A stretch of DNA of 64,000 bases from Microbulbifer variabilis (GTDB lineage: Bacteria > Pseudomonadota > Gammaproteobacteria > Pseudomonadales > Cellvibrionaceae), in contig NZ_JAIVKI010000001.1 in assembly GCF_020524905.1 (NCBI RefSeq), positions 124,001 through 188,000 on the forward strand, read 5' to 3'. This document shows, one piece after another, positions 26,707-35,113 of the stretch (positions within the stretch are counted from its first letter, which is position 1; the number at the start of each line of letters is the position of its first letter). A model generated the notes under the pieces. It saw nothing but the letters and a program-made list of their open reading frames with translations, was not told the origin of the DNA and did no database searches. The position numbers and the translations under genes were made by a program.

Positions 26707-27552
26707 TTAGCCACCTTTAAGCTTACTGATAAACGTATGATTCATGGCCGTATCCTTGTCTAAAAATTTATAATCTAGCAAGTGTCCCAAACCTTCGTAA
26801 TAAATATGCTCACATTGATTCTCTCGTTTTGCATTCATTTTCTCACAAATATCATTTGCCATCTGAGGCGCCGGCCAAATTTCATCATTTTCGCCTGTCA
26901 TCAGCACCACCATTGCACTTATATCATTGACGGAAATATCTGCTTTATTGCCATCAACTCGATTCGCCAATGACTGAGCATACAGGTCCCGCAAACCGTT
27001 TACCTGCCCAGATGGTTTAAATGGGACGTGAGTTAACTCTTGCCCTTTTTCCGTCCAGCTTGATGCAGGTACTTTTGTCCAATCTTTTAAAATGCCTGCC
27101 CAAACTACTGAGCTTGGTGCTATTGCCACTACCTTTGAAATCTGTTCATCTTTTGATGCTAAAAGTAGTGCCAGTTCGGCGCCCTTAGACCAGCCAACAA
27201 TTATTAACTCATCTGGCTTTACATTGTTCTGACTCTTTAACCAAGACTTAGCGTGAGAAAAATATTCAAGCGGGACATTCTCTAGCTCTTGAGGTAATCC
27301 ATCGGCATTAAAATAGGCTAAAGCTAACGTTGGATATCCTGCGTCGACAACAGGCTCTGCGAGCTTTTCAGGTAGCCCGCCTTCTGACCCGCCCAGGACC
27401 AACACAGCAACCTGCTGCTCAGTTGATGAAGATGGATAATATTTTCCGACAAAATCGTTGTTCTCTAAATTGAAATCAACGGTAGAGGCATTTAAGCTTT
27501 GGCCCATAAAAAATGAATAAACCAATGTGGCTTTCATGATCTTCTTTAGCAT
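26707..27552 (-). CDS. Exported alpha/beta hydrolase (BAAT C-terminal / dienelactone-hydrolase-like)
   Basis: A 281-residue protein with a signal peptide (about 1-22, ending LNAS). The fold is an alpha/beta hydrolase: oxyanion region LVLGGSEGGLPE, nucleophile elbow IVGWSKGAELALLLAS with S122, acid in GENDEIW and His in YYEGLGHLLDY. The GGSEGG and G-x-S-K-G-A-E combination matches the C-terminal domain of bile-acid-CoA N-acyltransferase/acyl-CoA thioesterases as found in bacterial secreted members. It would be a periplasmic esterase or thioesterase of unknown substrate. It is intact and sits between an IS3-family remnant and a solitary copy of the same IS end. Confidence 0.85.
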   Translation of the reverse strand: MLKKIMKATLVYSFFMGQSLNASTVDFNLENNDFVGKYYPSSSTEQQVAVLVLGGSEGGLPEKLAEPVVDAGYPTLALAYFNADGLPQELENVPLEYFSHAKSWLKSQNNVKPDELIIVGWSKGAELALLLASKDEQISKVVAIAPSSVVWAGILKDWTKVPASSWTEKGQELTHVPFKPSGQVNGLRDLYAQSLANRVDGNKADISVNDISAMVVLMTGENDEIWPAPQMANDICEKMNAKRENQCEHIYYEGLGHLLDYKFLDKDTAMNHTFISKLKGG

Positions 27553-27599
27553 GCTTTTTATTTATCCTATGTGGCTAAAATTTTGTTGATTACTGAAGT

Positions 27600-27663
27600 C
27601 TTGCCTCTGTGTTAGGCCGAAACTTTACTATACAAGGTGTCTGCTAAACGTGGGTAAGTCTTA
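27600..27663 (-). repeat. Solitary copy of the IS3-family left end
   Basis: About 62 bp similar to 26591-26654, same orientation. Shared elements include GTGTTAGGCCGAAAC (identical), then AAGGT, TCT-CTAAA and GTAGGT/GTAAGT-like ends. No transposase remnant accompanies this copy. Confidence 0.7.
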
Positions 27664-27797
27664 TATCTAAGTACTACTAGAGCCCTTAACATTCTGCTTG
27701 AGATTGTTAGGCGGGACTCTTTGTAAATATCCGTTTACTTTTTTTAACGAGACGTACCACAAATGGGTGCCTTTCAGTTGCTCACTCATGGCAGAGA

Positions 27798-27959
27798 TCA
27801 GATAGACTGAGTTAACTCATCTTCCGTAATTTCTGTCGGAACAAATATTCCGGTGTCTAGGCGCTTGCCTTTAGAACCCTGATAGAAGGTTTTCCAGCGA
27901 TTTTGGCTTCTTTCAACTAAAAATTCTCTATCGAAAATGTTATATTTAAATCTTTCCAT
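27798..27959 (-). CDS. Small hypothetical protein, possibly truncated
   Basis: A 53-residue frame from ATG 27959: MERFKYNIFDREFLVERSQN, RWKTFYQGSKGKR, IFVPTEITEDELTQSI. It reads like a real compact protein (alternating strands, then a short helix). After the stop, another frame continues plausibly as YLISAMSEQLKG, so the gene may be frameshifted near its 3' end. The upstream ATG at 27992 has no better ribosome site. Family not recognised with confidence. Confidence 0.4.
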   Translation of the reverse strand: MERFKYNIFDREFLVERSQNRWKTFYQGSKGKRLDTGIFVPTEITEDELTQSI

Positions 27960-28073
27960 GACTTTGACTACTGCCCGTATCACCGGAGGCATTGTGGTAG
28001 ATCAAATTGTGGCAAAGTGCGCCTAGAGTACCATAATTGTTGACACTTAGATGTTTTTCTATACATGCGATTG

Positions 28074-28505
28074 TTAGATTTTTCCAAAGTTGAACCAGCT
28101 TATTTTGGTAGCTGACAATGCTTTGCAAGATGAAATCCTTGCAGATACATATTTAATATTAGGTACATTTTCACTAGTGCTCAGTATGGACCAAATATCT
28201 GTAGCACTATTTCTCCCAAGGGCCGAATTGGAATTGGTGAAATTATACTCGCTACCATTTTCACCAATAAGAATAAGTTTTATACAGCCCTCTGGGAAAC
28301 TTGAGCGCAGATACTGATTTTGTTTCAGGTAATCTAATCCTTCATTAGAATATTGGCTAATATCAACGTGAAATGTAGCCCACTTGTTATAAGCGGTAAT
28401 TGGTTTGTCAAAAGAGATTGAGACCGGCTGATCGGATATGTAAATTGGTTCAGGGGTAACAACCGTACTACCACCAAACATAAATATCATAATCCATTCA
28501 AGCAT
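28074..28505 (-). CDS. Hypothetical protein
   Basis: A 143-residue protein with a weakly hydrophobic N-terminus (MLEWIMIFMFGGSTVV), which may be a non-canonical signal or anchor. The body is beta-rich and polar: SDQPVSISFDKPITAYNKWATFHVDISQ ... GCIKLILIGENGSEYNF ... SARISSCKALSATKISW. The strand-rich Cys-containing pattern suggests a small secreted beta-sandwich. No family recognised. It lies 76 bp downstream of the serine protease gene on the same strand. Confidence 0.5.
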   Translation of the reverse strand: MLEWIMIFMFGGSTVVTPEPIYISDQPVSISFDKPITAYNKWATFHVDISQYSNEGLDYLKQNQYLRSSFPEGCIKLILIGENGSEYNFTNSNSALGRNSATDIWSILSTSENVPNIKYVSARISSCKALSATKISWFNFGKI

Positions 28506-28581
28506 TCAGATACCCCAAAAAATTTACGTTTGAATTCACCGGCCTGTGTGGCTTGTCGTGTTGGTCCGGTGAAATGTTGTG

Positions 28582-29397
28582 TTATCTATCTGCTTTCGAT
28601 CGCTCAGAGATCATATTTCCAATCCATTCTTTGTAATGACTCAGACGGACATTACAGCTGATTTGCCCATACTGCCCCGGGGGAGTCCTGGTAGTGCCTT
28701 GTGGAGCTGTCCATGAAGTCAATCCAGCCAACAGCCAATCGTCATCAGTTTGGATAATAATTGGGCCGCCGCTATCACCATTCCCCTCACTGCCCTCAAG
28801 GGCTAGTGCTTCCGGTGGTGCATCAAACACATAGCAGAACCAGCGGCCATGAGCGCTTGTGACTTTATTTTCCGCACGACGAAGTTCAGTACGGTGCGAG
28901 TCATGAAAGTCGTACCCAGTGACGCCGGTACCTGTAGCGCCTTTTCCTATGATCTTGACGCTCTGACCGAACTCATTATCTCCTTTGTAGATGGCGACAG
29001 GAGAGACATCAGTAACGGGTTGTGCCAATTTGAGAAGTGCAATGTCATCTGAGGAGGAGAGCAGCACCGCAAAGAGCGTCCACTCCCAAGTGGCCAGTGC
29101 ATGATCAAGTAGTTCCTCTGACGGCTTTTTGTATCCGGAGTGTATTATCAGGCGCTCTATATTCCTGGATTTGCCATTGAGGACTATCTGTTCAGGGCGC
29201 CATGTGACCGCATGTGCAGCAGTTATTATCCATTGCGGAGCAATAAGTATTCCGTGTCCCTCACCAGGTATGTCAGCAAGAGCAGGATATTCAGACCCTG
29301 GCACTCTATATTTTGAATCGTCAACGTCATCTCGAATGACGATCGCGTAGACGCTGGAGGATACAAAAAACAGTACAAGCAACATAAATCGAATCAT
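28582..29397 (-). CDS. Secreted trypsin-like serine protease (S1)
   Basis: A 271-residue exported protease. The ATG at 29397 is chosen over 29436 because it begins the signal peptide (MIRFMLLVLFFVSSSVYA) and follows an AAAGGT ribosome site. The catalytic triad of family S1 is intact: H62 in WIITAAHAV, D118 in SSDDIALLKL and S209 in GNGDSGGP. No propeptide domain or C-terminal sorting module is seen. It would act in the periplasm or medium. It ends the AT-rich minus-strand array; more than 1 kb of non-coding DNA lies upstream. Confidence 0.9.
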   Translation of the reverse strand: MIRFMLLVLFFVSSSVYAIVIRDDVDDSKYRVPGSEYPALADIPGEGHGILIAPQWIITAAHAVTWRPEQIVLNGKSRNIERLIIHSGYKKPSEELLDHALATWEWTLFAVLLSSSDDIALLKLAQPVTDVSPVAIYKGDNEFGQSVKIIGKGATGTGVTGYDFHDSHRTELRRAENKVTSAHGRWFCYVFDAPPEALALEGSEGNGDSGGPIIIQTDDDWLLAGLTSWTAPQGTTRTPPGQYGQISCNVRLSHYKEWIGNMISERSKADR

Positions 29398-30542
29398 ATA
29401 GGATACCTTTGTAAATGTCCTCAAGGGGGCTAACATTTATATAGTGATCATCATGACCACTCTTATTCTGATTATTATTCTGGAAGTAGTTTAACCTTAG
29501 CTACCAAAAAATAAATTAAATTATCTGCTTTTATGAATTTGGCACTGATTTAACATTTGCGATGCGGATACCGTGACCACTATCTCAATAATTCCTTACC
29601 ATTCCAATAGGTTGATTTGAAAAAAATCTTTTTTTTCTGATTTTTCTGGATCAGAAATAATGATCATAGCGAGAGAAGTCTCTAGGTCAATATGATCCCA
29701 CGGATGATACATACCTAATTGCTTTCGGTTGAATCAAAATAGTTAGCTTTAAGCAGAATAGGGTCGTATGGTAAATAGAAAGAAAATAAATTTTAGTGTC
29801 AGTCCGTGATTAGCAACGTGAAATCTTATAGTGATTGATGCGCTAGAAATTAATATGGGAGTAATAATTTAATTACGCCAGATACCATGGACTGATCTTT
29901 AGTAAGATAAAATGATATTGGTCTATGTCAAATAGGGCTATCTTTAAATAGCTACTAATCCTTAAGGCTCATTGACTCATCTTAATCTGATAGCTGCCAA
30001 TAAAATTTAATCCTGTTGTTTTTTTGAACACCCCAATGCTTCTCATGTCACTAAGTTCAAATCTCTGCAGATAAAACTACTACGCCCCCCTTAAGGGGGA
30101 TGTGTGCGTTAGTACCACTTCTTTACTCTGCAATAGGTCACACCCCAGAGAGGGTGGGCACTTAGGTCAGAGTCGCTAGGTTAGAAGCACACTTTGAGTT
30201 AGGTATAACAACAATAACTAGGTTTATTTATTTCTTTACCTGTCATTCCCTGGCGGTCATTTGCTCTCACGGAATCCAGCTTTCTCCTGAATGTATTTGG
30301 CTGCTGAGCCTTGCCTTGAATGTCTGGTAATTTGAATGTCATATTGATTGTTGTGTCCTTGGATTCTTTTACCTTTGTTAGAAGAACCTTTCTCAGCTTC
30401 AGAGTTTGCTGTTTCTAAATCGGTGACTTCGGTCTTCAAATTCAGGAGATCTAATCCCCTTGGCTCACTGTTTGTGTGATTGAGGGCTCGGATACCTGGC
30501 TTTTAAAAATAACAGCGAAAAGATGACTAAGAGAAAGCAAAA
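29398..30542. other. AT-rich non-coding stretch before the secreted amylase
   Basis: About 1.1 kb without a supported gene. It includes a GC-rich palindromic patch CCCCCCTTAAGGGGG at 30085-30099 that runs into GGGGATGTG, weakly like a MalT half-site but 440 bp from the amylase start. A 60-residue minus-strand frame at 30257-30439 has no family and is judged chance. Confidence 0.4.
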
Positions 30543-33089
30543 ATGAACAATCCATTTTTCCTAAAAAGGCTGCTGGCCAGTACAGGCCTTGTGCTTGGTA
30601 CACTATCTAGTGCCCACGCTAATGCCGGTACCGCTTTTGTACATTTATTCGAGTGGAGCTGGAATGATATCGCCAGTGAGTGTGAGAACTTTCTCGGGCC
30701 CAAGGGTTTTGATGCGGTGCAAATTTCTCCGCCCAATGAGCATATCAGTCTGTCCACCTGGTGGGCGCGCTATCAGCCAGTGACTTATACCAACTTAACC
30801 AGTCGCAGCGGTACTGAGCAGGAACTGCAAAGCATGATCAACCGTTGTCATGCAGCAGGTGTGAAAGTCTACGCCGATGCGGTAATTAACCATACGGCGG
30901 CCTGGAATGGCGGTGGCACCGGTTGGGGAGGCACTCGGTGGACCTTGCTGGACCATCCGGAGTTTTCTGATAACAACTATCACTCCGATTGCACCATTAA
31001 TAACTACAATGATGCTAATCATGTGTGGAGTTGTCGGTTGAGTGGTTTGCCAGATTTGGATACCGGCTCCAGTTATGTGCAGGGAAAACTCGCTGGTTAC
31101 CTGAGTAAATTAAAAGGCATGGGAGTCGATGGCTTCCGAATTGATGCCGTCAAGCATATGTCCCCCGGCGATTTACAGGCAATTGTGAGTCAAGCTGGCA
31201 ACCCCTGGGTCTTTTCCGAAGTTATTGGTGCTGCCGGCGAGGCCTCAGAGATCCAGCCTTACAATTACACTTTTCTTGGCCGGGTTACTGAATTTAAGTA
31301 TGGCACAGATGTAGCCAGCAATTTCAACGGTCAGATTAAAAATCTTGCCACTATTGGTGAAAGCTGGGGACTGCTCTCCTCTAGTGATGCCGTGCATTTT
31401 ATTGATAACCACGATCGAGAACGAGGCCATGGTGGCGGTGGGAATCTTACTTATCACGATGACTATAAGTACAACCTAGCCAATGTCTTTATGTTGGCCC
31501 ACCCCTATGGCTATCCCAAGGTAATGTCTGGTTATGACTTTACCGATACCGATATTGGTCCGCCCAGCACTGGCCCGAATGACTGTCAAAATGGTGCCTG
31601 GGTTTGCCAGCACCGCTGGGGCAATATCGCCAACATGGTGGGTTTCCGTAACTATACCAACGGCACCGCCATGAACAATTGGTGGGACAATGACAACAAC
31701 CAGATTGCCTTTGGCCGTGGCAACAAAGGTTTTGTGGTGATCAATAATGAGGGAGGCTCCCTGAACCAGACGCTCTACACAGGCATGCCCGAGGGGGATT
31801 ATTGCAATGTGTTAGCGGGCGATAACGAGTGCAGTGGCGATGTGATTACTGTAGATAGTAACGGCTATGCCACCTTTAATGTAGCTGCCAACTCTGCCGC
31901 GGCAATTCATGGTGGGCAATTGGCGACGCCTTGTGACGATTGCGCTGAACCTGGTTTCCCCAGCCTTTACTTCCGCGGTACTGCCAACAACTGGGGCAGT
32001 ACTGCGTTCGAACTAGTGGGCGATAATACCTGGCAGTTAGTGGTGAACTTTGATGGCCAGGCGGACCAGCGCTTTAAACTGGATATTTATGGTGATTGGA
32101 CCGAGAATTACGGGGATGATGGTGCCGATGGTACTTTGGATAAGACCGGTGCAGATATTTATACCTCTGTGAGTGGTAATTACCGAATCGAAGTCAACGA
32201 CCAGAGCTTGAGCTATAGCCTCACTGAAGTTTCCTCCCAGCAGGCACCGGTAGCGGTTGTTACTCCCTCAGCGGTTACCGTTGCAATCAATGAAAGTATC
32301 ACCTTGGATGCCAGCGCTTCTAACGATCCCGATGGCAGTGTGGTGTCTTATAGCTGGAGTCGTGGTGGCAGCAACGCCAGTACTACCCTGAGTTTTGGCA
32401 ACGCTGGAACCTATACAGAAACCGTGACGGTAACGGATAACGATGGCCTAACTGACAGCGCCACTGCGGCCATCACTGTGACTGATCACAACGGAGGTTA
32501 TGCACAGAACTTCACGGCACTGCATTTTCGGGGAACGCCCAATAGCTGGGGCACTCAGGCCATGACTCTGGTAGCGGATAATAACTGGCGTACTACGGTT
32601 GTATTTGATGGGAGTAGCAACCAGCGTTTCAAGTTTGATGTAAGCACTAACTGGGATGAAAATTACGGGGACAACCATGCCGATGGTTCTCTTGAACAAG
32701 GTGGCAATGATATTCATACCAATGTGGCTGGTACTTATCTTGTTGAAGTGAATGATAAAACACTCAGTTACTCCCTGACCTGTGTGGATTGTGGTAGTCA
32801 CGCTTCTAATTTTGCCTCCCTATATTTCCGTGGAACGCCAAATAACTGGGGAGCAGAGGCTATGCAGTTAGTGGCGGACAACCTTTGGGAAATTTCGGTT
32901 AACTTCAATGGTCAATACCAGCAGCGTTTTAAGTTTGATGTAACTGGCGATTGGAGTGAAAACTATGGTGATAGTGACTCTAATGGAACTCTGGAGCAGG
33001 GCGGATCTGATATCTATACCTCTGCTACAGGGAACTTTAAGGTGCAGATGAATGATCAGACCTTGATTTATAGTCTAATAGCCCAGTAA
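30543..33089 (+). CDS. Secreted multi-modular alpha-amylase, GH13
   Basis: An 848-residue extracellular endo-amylase: signal peptide 1-27 (cleavage after AHA or ANA), catalytic GH13 barrel (about 30-380) with GVKVYADAVINHTA, nucleophile D201 (DGFRIDAVKH), acid/base E226 (VFSEVIG) and D291 (FIDNHDRERG), then the C-terminal beta domain (to about 465). Three homologous modules of about 90 residues follow (472-561, 658-743, 757-848; each with LYFRGT-x-N-x-WG and FKxDxxxxWxENYGD), with a PKD domain (about 566-650) between the first two. The modules are probably starch-binding. It initiates degradation of polymeric starch outside the cell. A strong terminator follows; no MalT box close to the start. 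Confidence 0.93.
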   Translation: MNNPFFLKRLLASTGLVLGTLSSAHANAGTAFVHLFEWSWNDIASECENFLGPKGFDAVQISPPNEHISLSTWWARYQPVTYTNLTSRSGTEQELQSMINRCHAAGVKVYADAVINHTAAWNGGGTGWGGTRWTLLDHPEFSDNNYHSDCTINNYNDANHVWSCRLSGLPDLDTGSSYVQGKLAGYLSKLKGMGVDGFRIDAVKHMSPGDLQAIVSQAGNPWVFSEVIGAAGEASEIQPYNYTFLGRVTEFKYGTDVASNFNGQIKNLATIGESWGLLSSSDAVHFIDNHDRERGHGGGGNLTYHDDYKYNLANVFMLAHPYGYPKVMSGYDFTDTDIGPPSTGPNDCQNGAWVCQHRWGNIANMVGFRNYTNGTAMNNWWDNDNNQIAFGRGNKGFVVINNEGGSLNQTLYTGMPEGDYCNVLAGDNECSGDVITVDSNGYATFNVAANSAAAIHGGQLATPCDDCAEPGFPSLYFRGTANNWGSTAFELVGDNTWQLVVNFDGQADQRFKLDIYGDWTENYGDDGADGTLDKTGADIYTSVSGNYRIEVNDQSLSYSLTEVSSQQAPVAVVTPSAVTVAINESITLDASASNDPDGSVVSYSWSRGGSNASTTLSFGNAGTYTETVTVTDNDGLTDSATAAITVTDHNGGYAQNFTALHFRGTPNSWGTQAMTLVADNNWRTTVVFDGSSNQRFKFDVSTNWDENYGDNHADGSLEQGGNDIHTNVAGTYLVEVNDKTLSYSLTCVDCGSHASNFASLYFRGTPNNWGAEAMQLVADNLWEISVNFNGQYQQRFKFDVTGDWSENYGDSDSNGTLEQGGSDIYTSATGNFKVQMNDQTLIYSLIAQ

Positions 33090-33105
33090 ATAGAGTCTAG
33101 TATTG

Positions 33106-33140
33106 ATACAGAAACCCGGCTTAAAGCCGGGTTTCTGTAT
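33106..33140. terminator. Bidirectional terminator between two amylase genes
   Basis: A near-perfect 17-bp inverted repeat: ATACAGAAACCCGGCTT and its complement with a 1-nt centre. It lies between convergent genes ending at 33089 (plus) and 33161 (minus). Confidence 0.85.
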
Positions 33141-33160
33141 TCGGGGACTGTATTTAATAC

Positions 33161-35062
33161 TCAATCTTCAAGCTTGAAGATATGGCTTTCAAAGGGGCGA
33201 AGATTAAGTGAGATTCGCCCCTGGCCATTTTGGATAACCAGCTGTTGCTTCGCATTGCTGATCTGCCCTTTTAATGCATAGCTGCCGTCTTTCAGTTTCC
33301 ACTGCTTAAGTAGCTTATTGGGGATCAGTAGTTCGAATTTGCTGTCCTCTCGATCAAAATTTACAACGATCAAGAGTTTTTCCGTTTTATTCCAGCGCGC
33401 AAAAGAAAATTGTTTTTCCCCATAGCCACTACCCTGCTTGCGGTTGTAGCTGTGTAAGTCCAGATAGTTGCCAAGCAAGGCTGGGCTCTGTTTGGAGAAG
33501 TTGAGCAGGCGTTGGTAGAAGCTGCGCAACTCTTTTTCTTCTTTTGTCAGCTGAGCAGTGTCAAAAGCACCCTCATTGTTCCAGCGGCGCACACTGGGTA
33601 CTGACCAGTAGTCGAAAATGGTGGTGCGGCTGGCTTTACCGAAGCCGGCATCTTTGTTGGCGGGTTCTCCTAACTCCTGGCCAAAGTAAACCAGGGTAGG
33701 GGCTGGTGAGAGTGCGACGGATACCAGCATTGCAGGTTTGCCTGCCTCTGGATTACCAGAAAATTGTGAGCTGGCAATGCGCTGCTCGTCGTGGTTCTCC
33801 ATAAAGCGCAACATATGAGAGGAAATATCTACCAGGCTTGCCCGCACCTCTGCGATTTTATCTGTGCTGCCCTTGTTCTCCATGACCGCACGAATAGCGT
33901 CGTAAGTGCCGACTTTATCGTAGAGGTAATCCATTTTGCCCAGGTGCAGATAGTCCCGGTAGCGCTCTGGAGTATAGATTTCGGCAAGTAACAGTGTATT
34001 GGGGTTACGCATTTTAATGGAGGAATTCAGGTAGCTCCAGAATTCTACCGGCACCATACCGGCCATATCATAGCGGAATCCATCCACGCCAAAGTCCAGC
34101 CAGTAGTGGGCGATATCGCGGAATTTTTTCCAGGAGTCCGGGACTTTCTTGTCTGCCCAAAACTGGGCGTGGGCTCGGTAGTCGCGCTCGGCATATTCCT
34201 TGGGTAGCTCAGAAAAATTCTTGCTGCCATCGGGGCGTACGCCAAAATTAATTTTGACGGTTTCATACCAGTCGTGCATGGAAGGTTGTGCATTGCGCGC
34301 GCCATTACCGGTCCATTTGGCTGGACTCTCTATAAACTGCCCATCGACAAGATCATTGGCTTCGTCATTGAGTGGCTTGTAGCCGTCCTCTGCAATGGGC
34401 ACGCGGAAATCTTCGCCCACCACATAGTAGAAATTGTTGTTGCGGGCGTAGGTGACCTGGGTGTTGTCGCCAGCTCCAAAATCCTGCACGCCTTGGGGTT
34501 TATCGAGAGAATGGTAGGCGCGGGCTACATGGTTAGGCACTATATCGATAATCACTTTCAGGCCGGCCGCGTGGCTGCGCTCCACCAGTGCGCGGAATTC
34601 CTGTAATCGCTCTGCTGGGTTATTGGTCAGGTCCGGGTTTACGCTGTAGTAATCCTTGATGGCATAGGGAGAGCCGGCGCGGCCTTTGACCACGTCGGGA
34701 TCATCGTTACTGATACCGTATTCGGTATAGTCGCCAACGAGCGCGTGGTGCAGGGCGCCGGTGTACCAGATATGGGTGGCGCCCAGCGCATGGATTTCAC
34801 TCAGTGCTTTTGGGGTAAAGTCAGCGAACTTACCCACACCATTCTCTTCGAGTGTGCCCCAGGGTTTGTTGGTACTGTTAGTGTTGCCAAATAAGCGCGG
34901 CAGTACTTGGTAGATCACCGCTTTTTTCTCCGCAACTTTTTCAGCGGGCTGTATTTCTCTCGGGTTGCTCTCCTGGCCGCAGCCGGCAGTGCCGAATAAA
35001 GCAGCGCCTAGGAGGGAAGCCAAAAGGAGTTTGGCAATTAACAGGGAATGTAACTTCTTCAT
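33161..35062 (-). CDS. Lipoprotein alpha-amylase family GH13 (SusG-like role)
   Basis: A 633-residue lipoprotein: signal with lipobox GTAGC (C28). GH13 motifs: VIIDIVPNHVAR (region I), DGFRYDMAG with nucleophile D332, LLLAEIY with acid/base E361, FMENHDEQR with D425; then a C-terminal beta domain. Lipid anchoring suggests action at the outer membrane or in the periplasm, like SusG of Bacteroides; exact specificity (amylase, neopullulanase or maltogenic) cannot be told. It lies 51 bp downstream of the GH31 gene on the same strand, so the pair is an operon controlled from the GH31 promoter region with inverted MalT-like boxes. Confidence 0.9.
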   Translation of the reverse strand: MKKLHSLLIAKLLLASLLGAALFGTAGCGQESNPREIQPAEKVAEKKAVIYQVLPRLFGNTNSTNKPWGTLEENGVGKFADFTPKALSEIHALGATHIWYTGALHHALVGDYTEYGISNDDPDVVKGRAGSPYAIKDYYSVNPDLTNNPAERLQEFRALVERSHAAGLKVIIDIVPNHVARAYHSLDKPQGVQDFGAGDNTQVTYARNNNFYYVVGEDFRVPIAEDGYKPLNDEANDLVDGQFIESPAKWTGNGARNAQPSMHDWYETVKINFGVRPDGSKNFSELPKEYAERDYRAHAQFWADKKVPDSWKKFRDIAHYWLDFGVDGFRYDMAGMVPVEFWSYLNSSIKMRNPNTLLLAEIYTPERYRDYLHLGKMDYLYDKVGTYDAIRAVMENKGSTDKIAEVRASLVDISSHMLRFMENHDEQRIASSQFSGNPEAGKPAMLVSVALSPAPTLVYFGQELGEPANKDAGFGKASRTTIFDYWSVPSVRRWNNEGAFDTAQLTKEEKELRSFYQRLLNFSKQSPALLGNYLDLHSYNRKQGSGYGEKQFSFARWNKTEKLLIVVNFDREDSKFELLIPNKLLKQWKLKDGSYALKGQISNAKQQLVIQNGQGRISLNLRPFESHIFKLED

Positions 35063-35113
35063 TGTTTCCTGATGACTTTAATTTTTTTAGTCAGTGCACA
35101 GCAGTTTGCTGAA

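Noticed and set aside
21195-28505. Possible integron cassette array (small same-strand genes, GTTAGGC motifs)
   Set aside because: GTTAGGC-like strings occur only inside the IS3-type ends and at one lone place (27716); there is no repeated attC-type hairpin between genes and no integrase in the window.
30257-30439. 60-residue minus-strand frame before the secreted amylase
   Set aside because: Polar, no recognised family, weak ribosome site, isolated in non-coding DNA; more likely chance.
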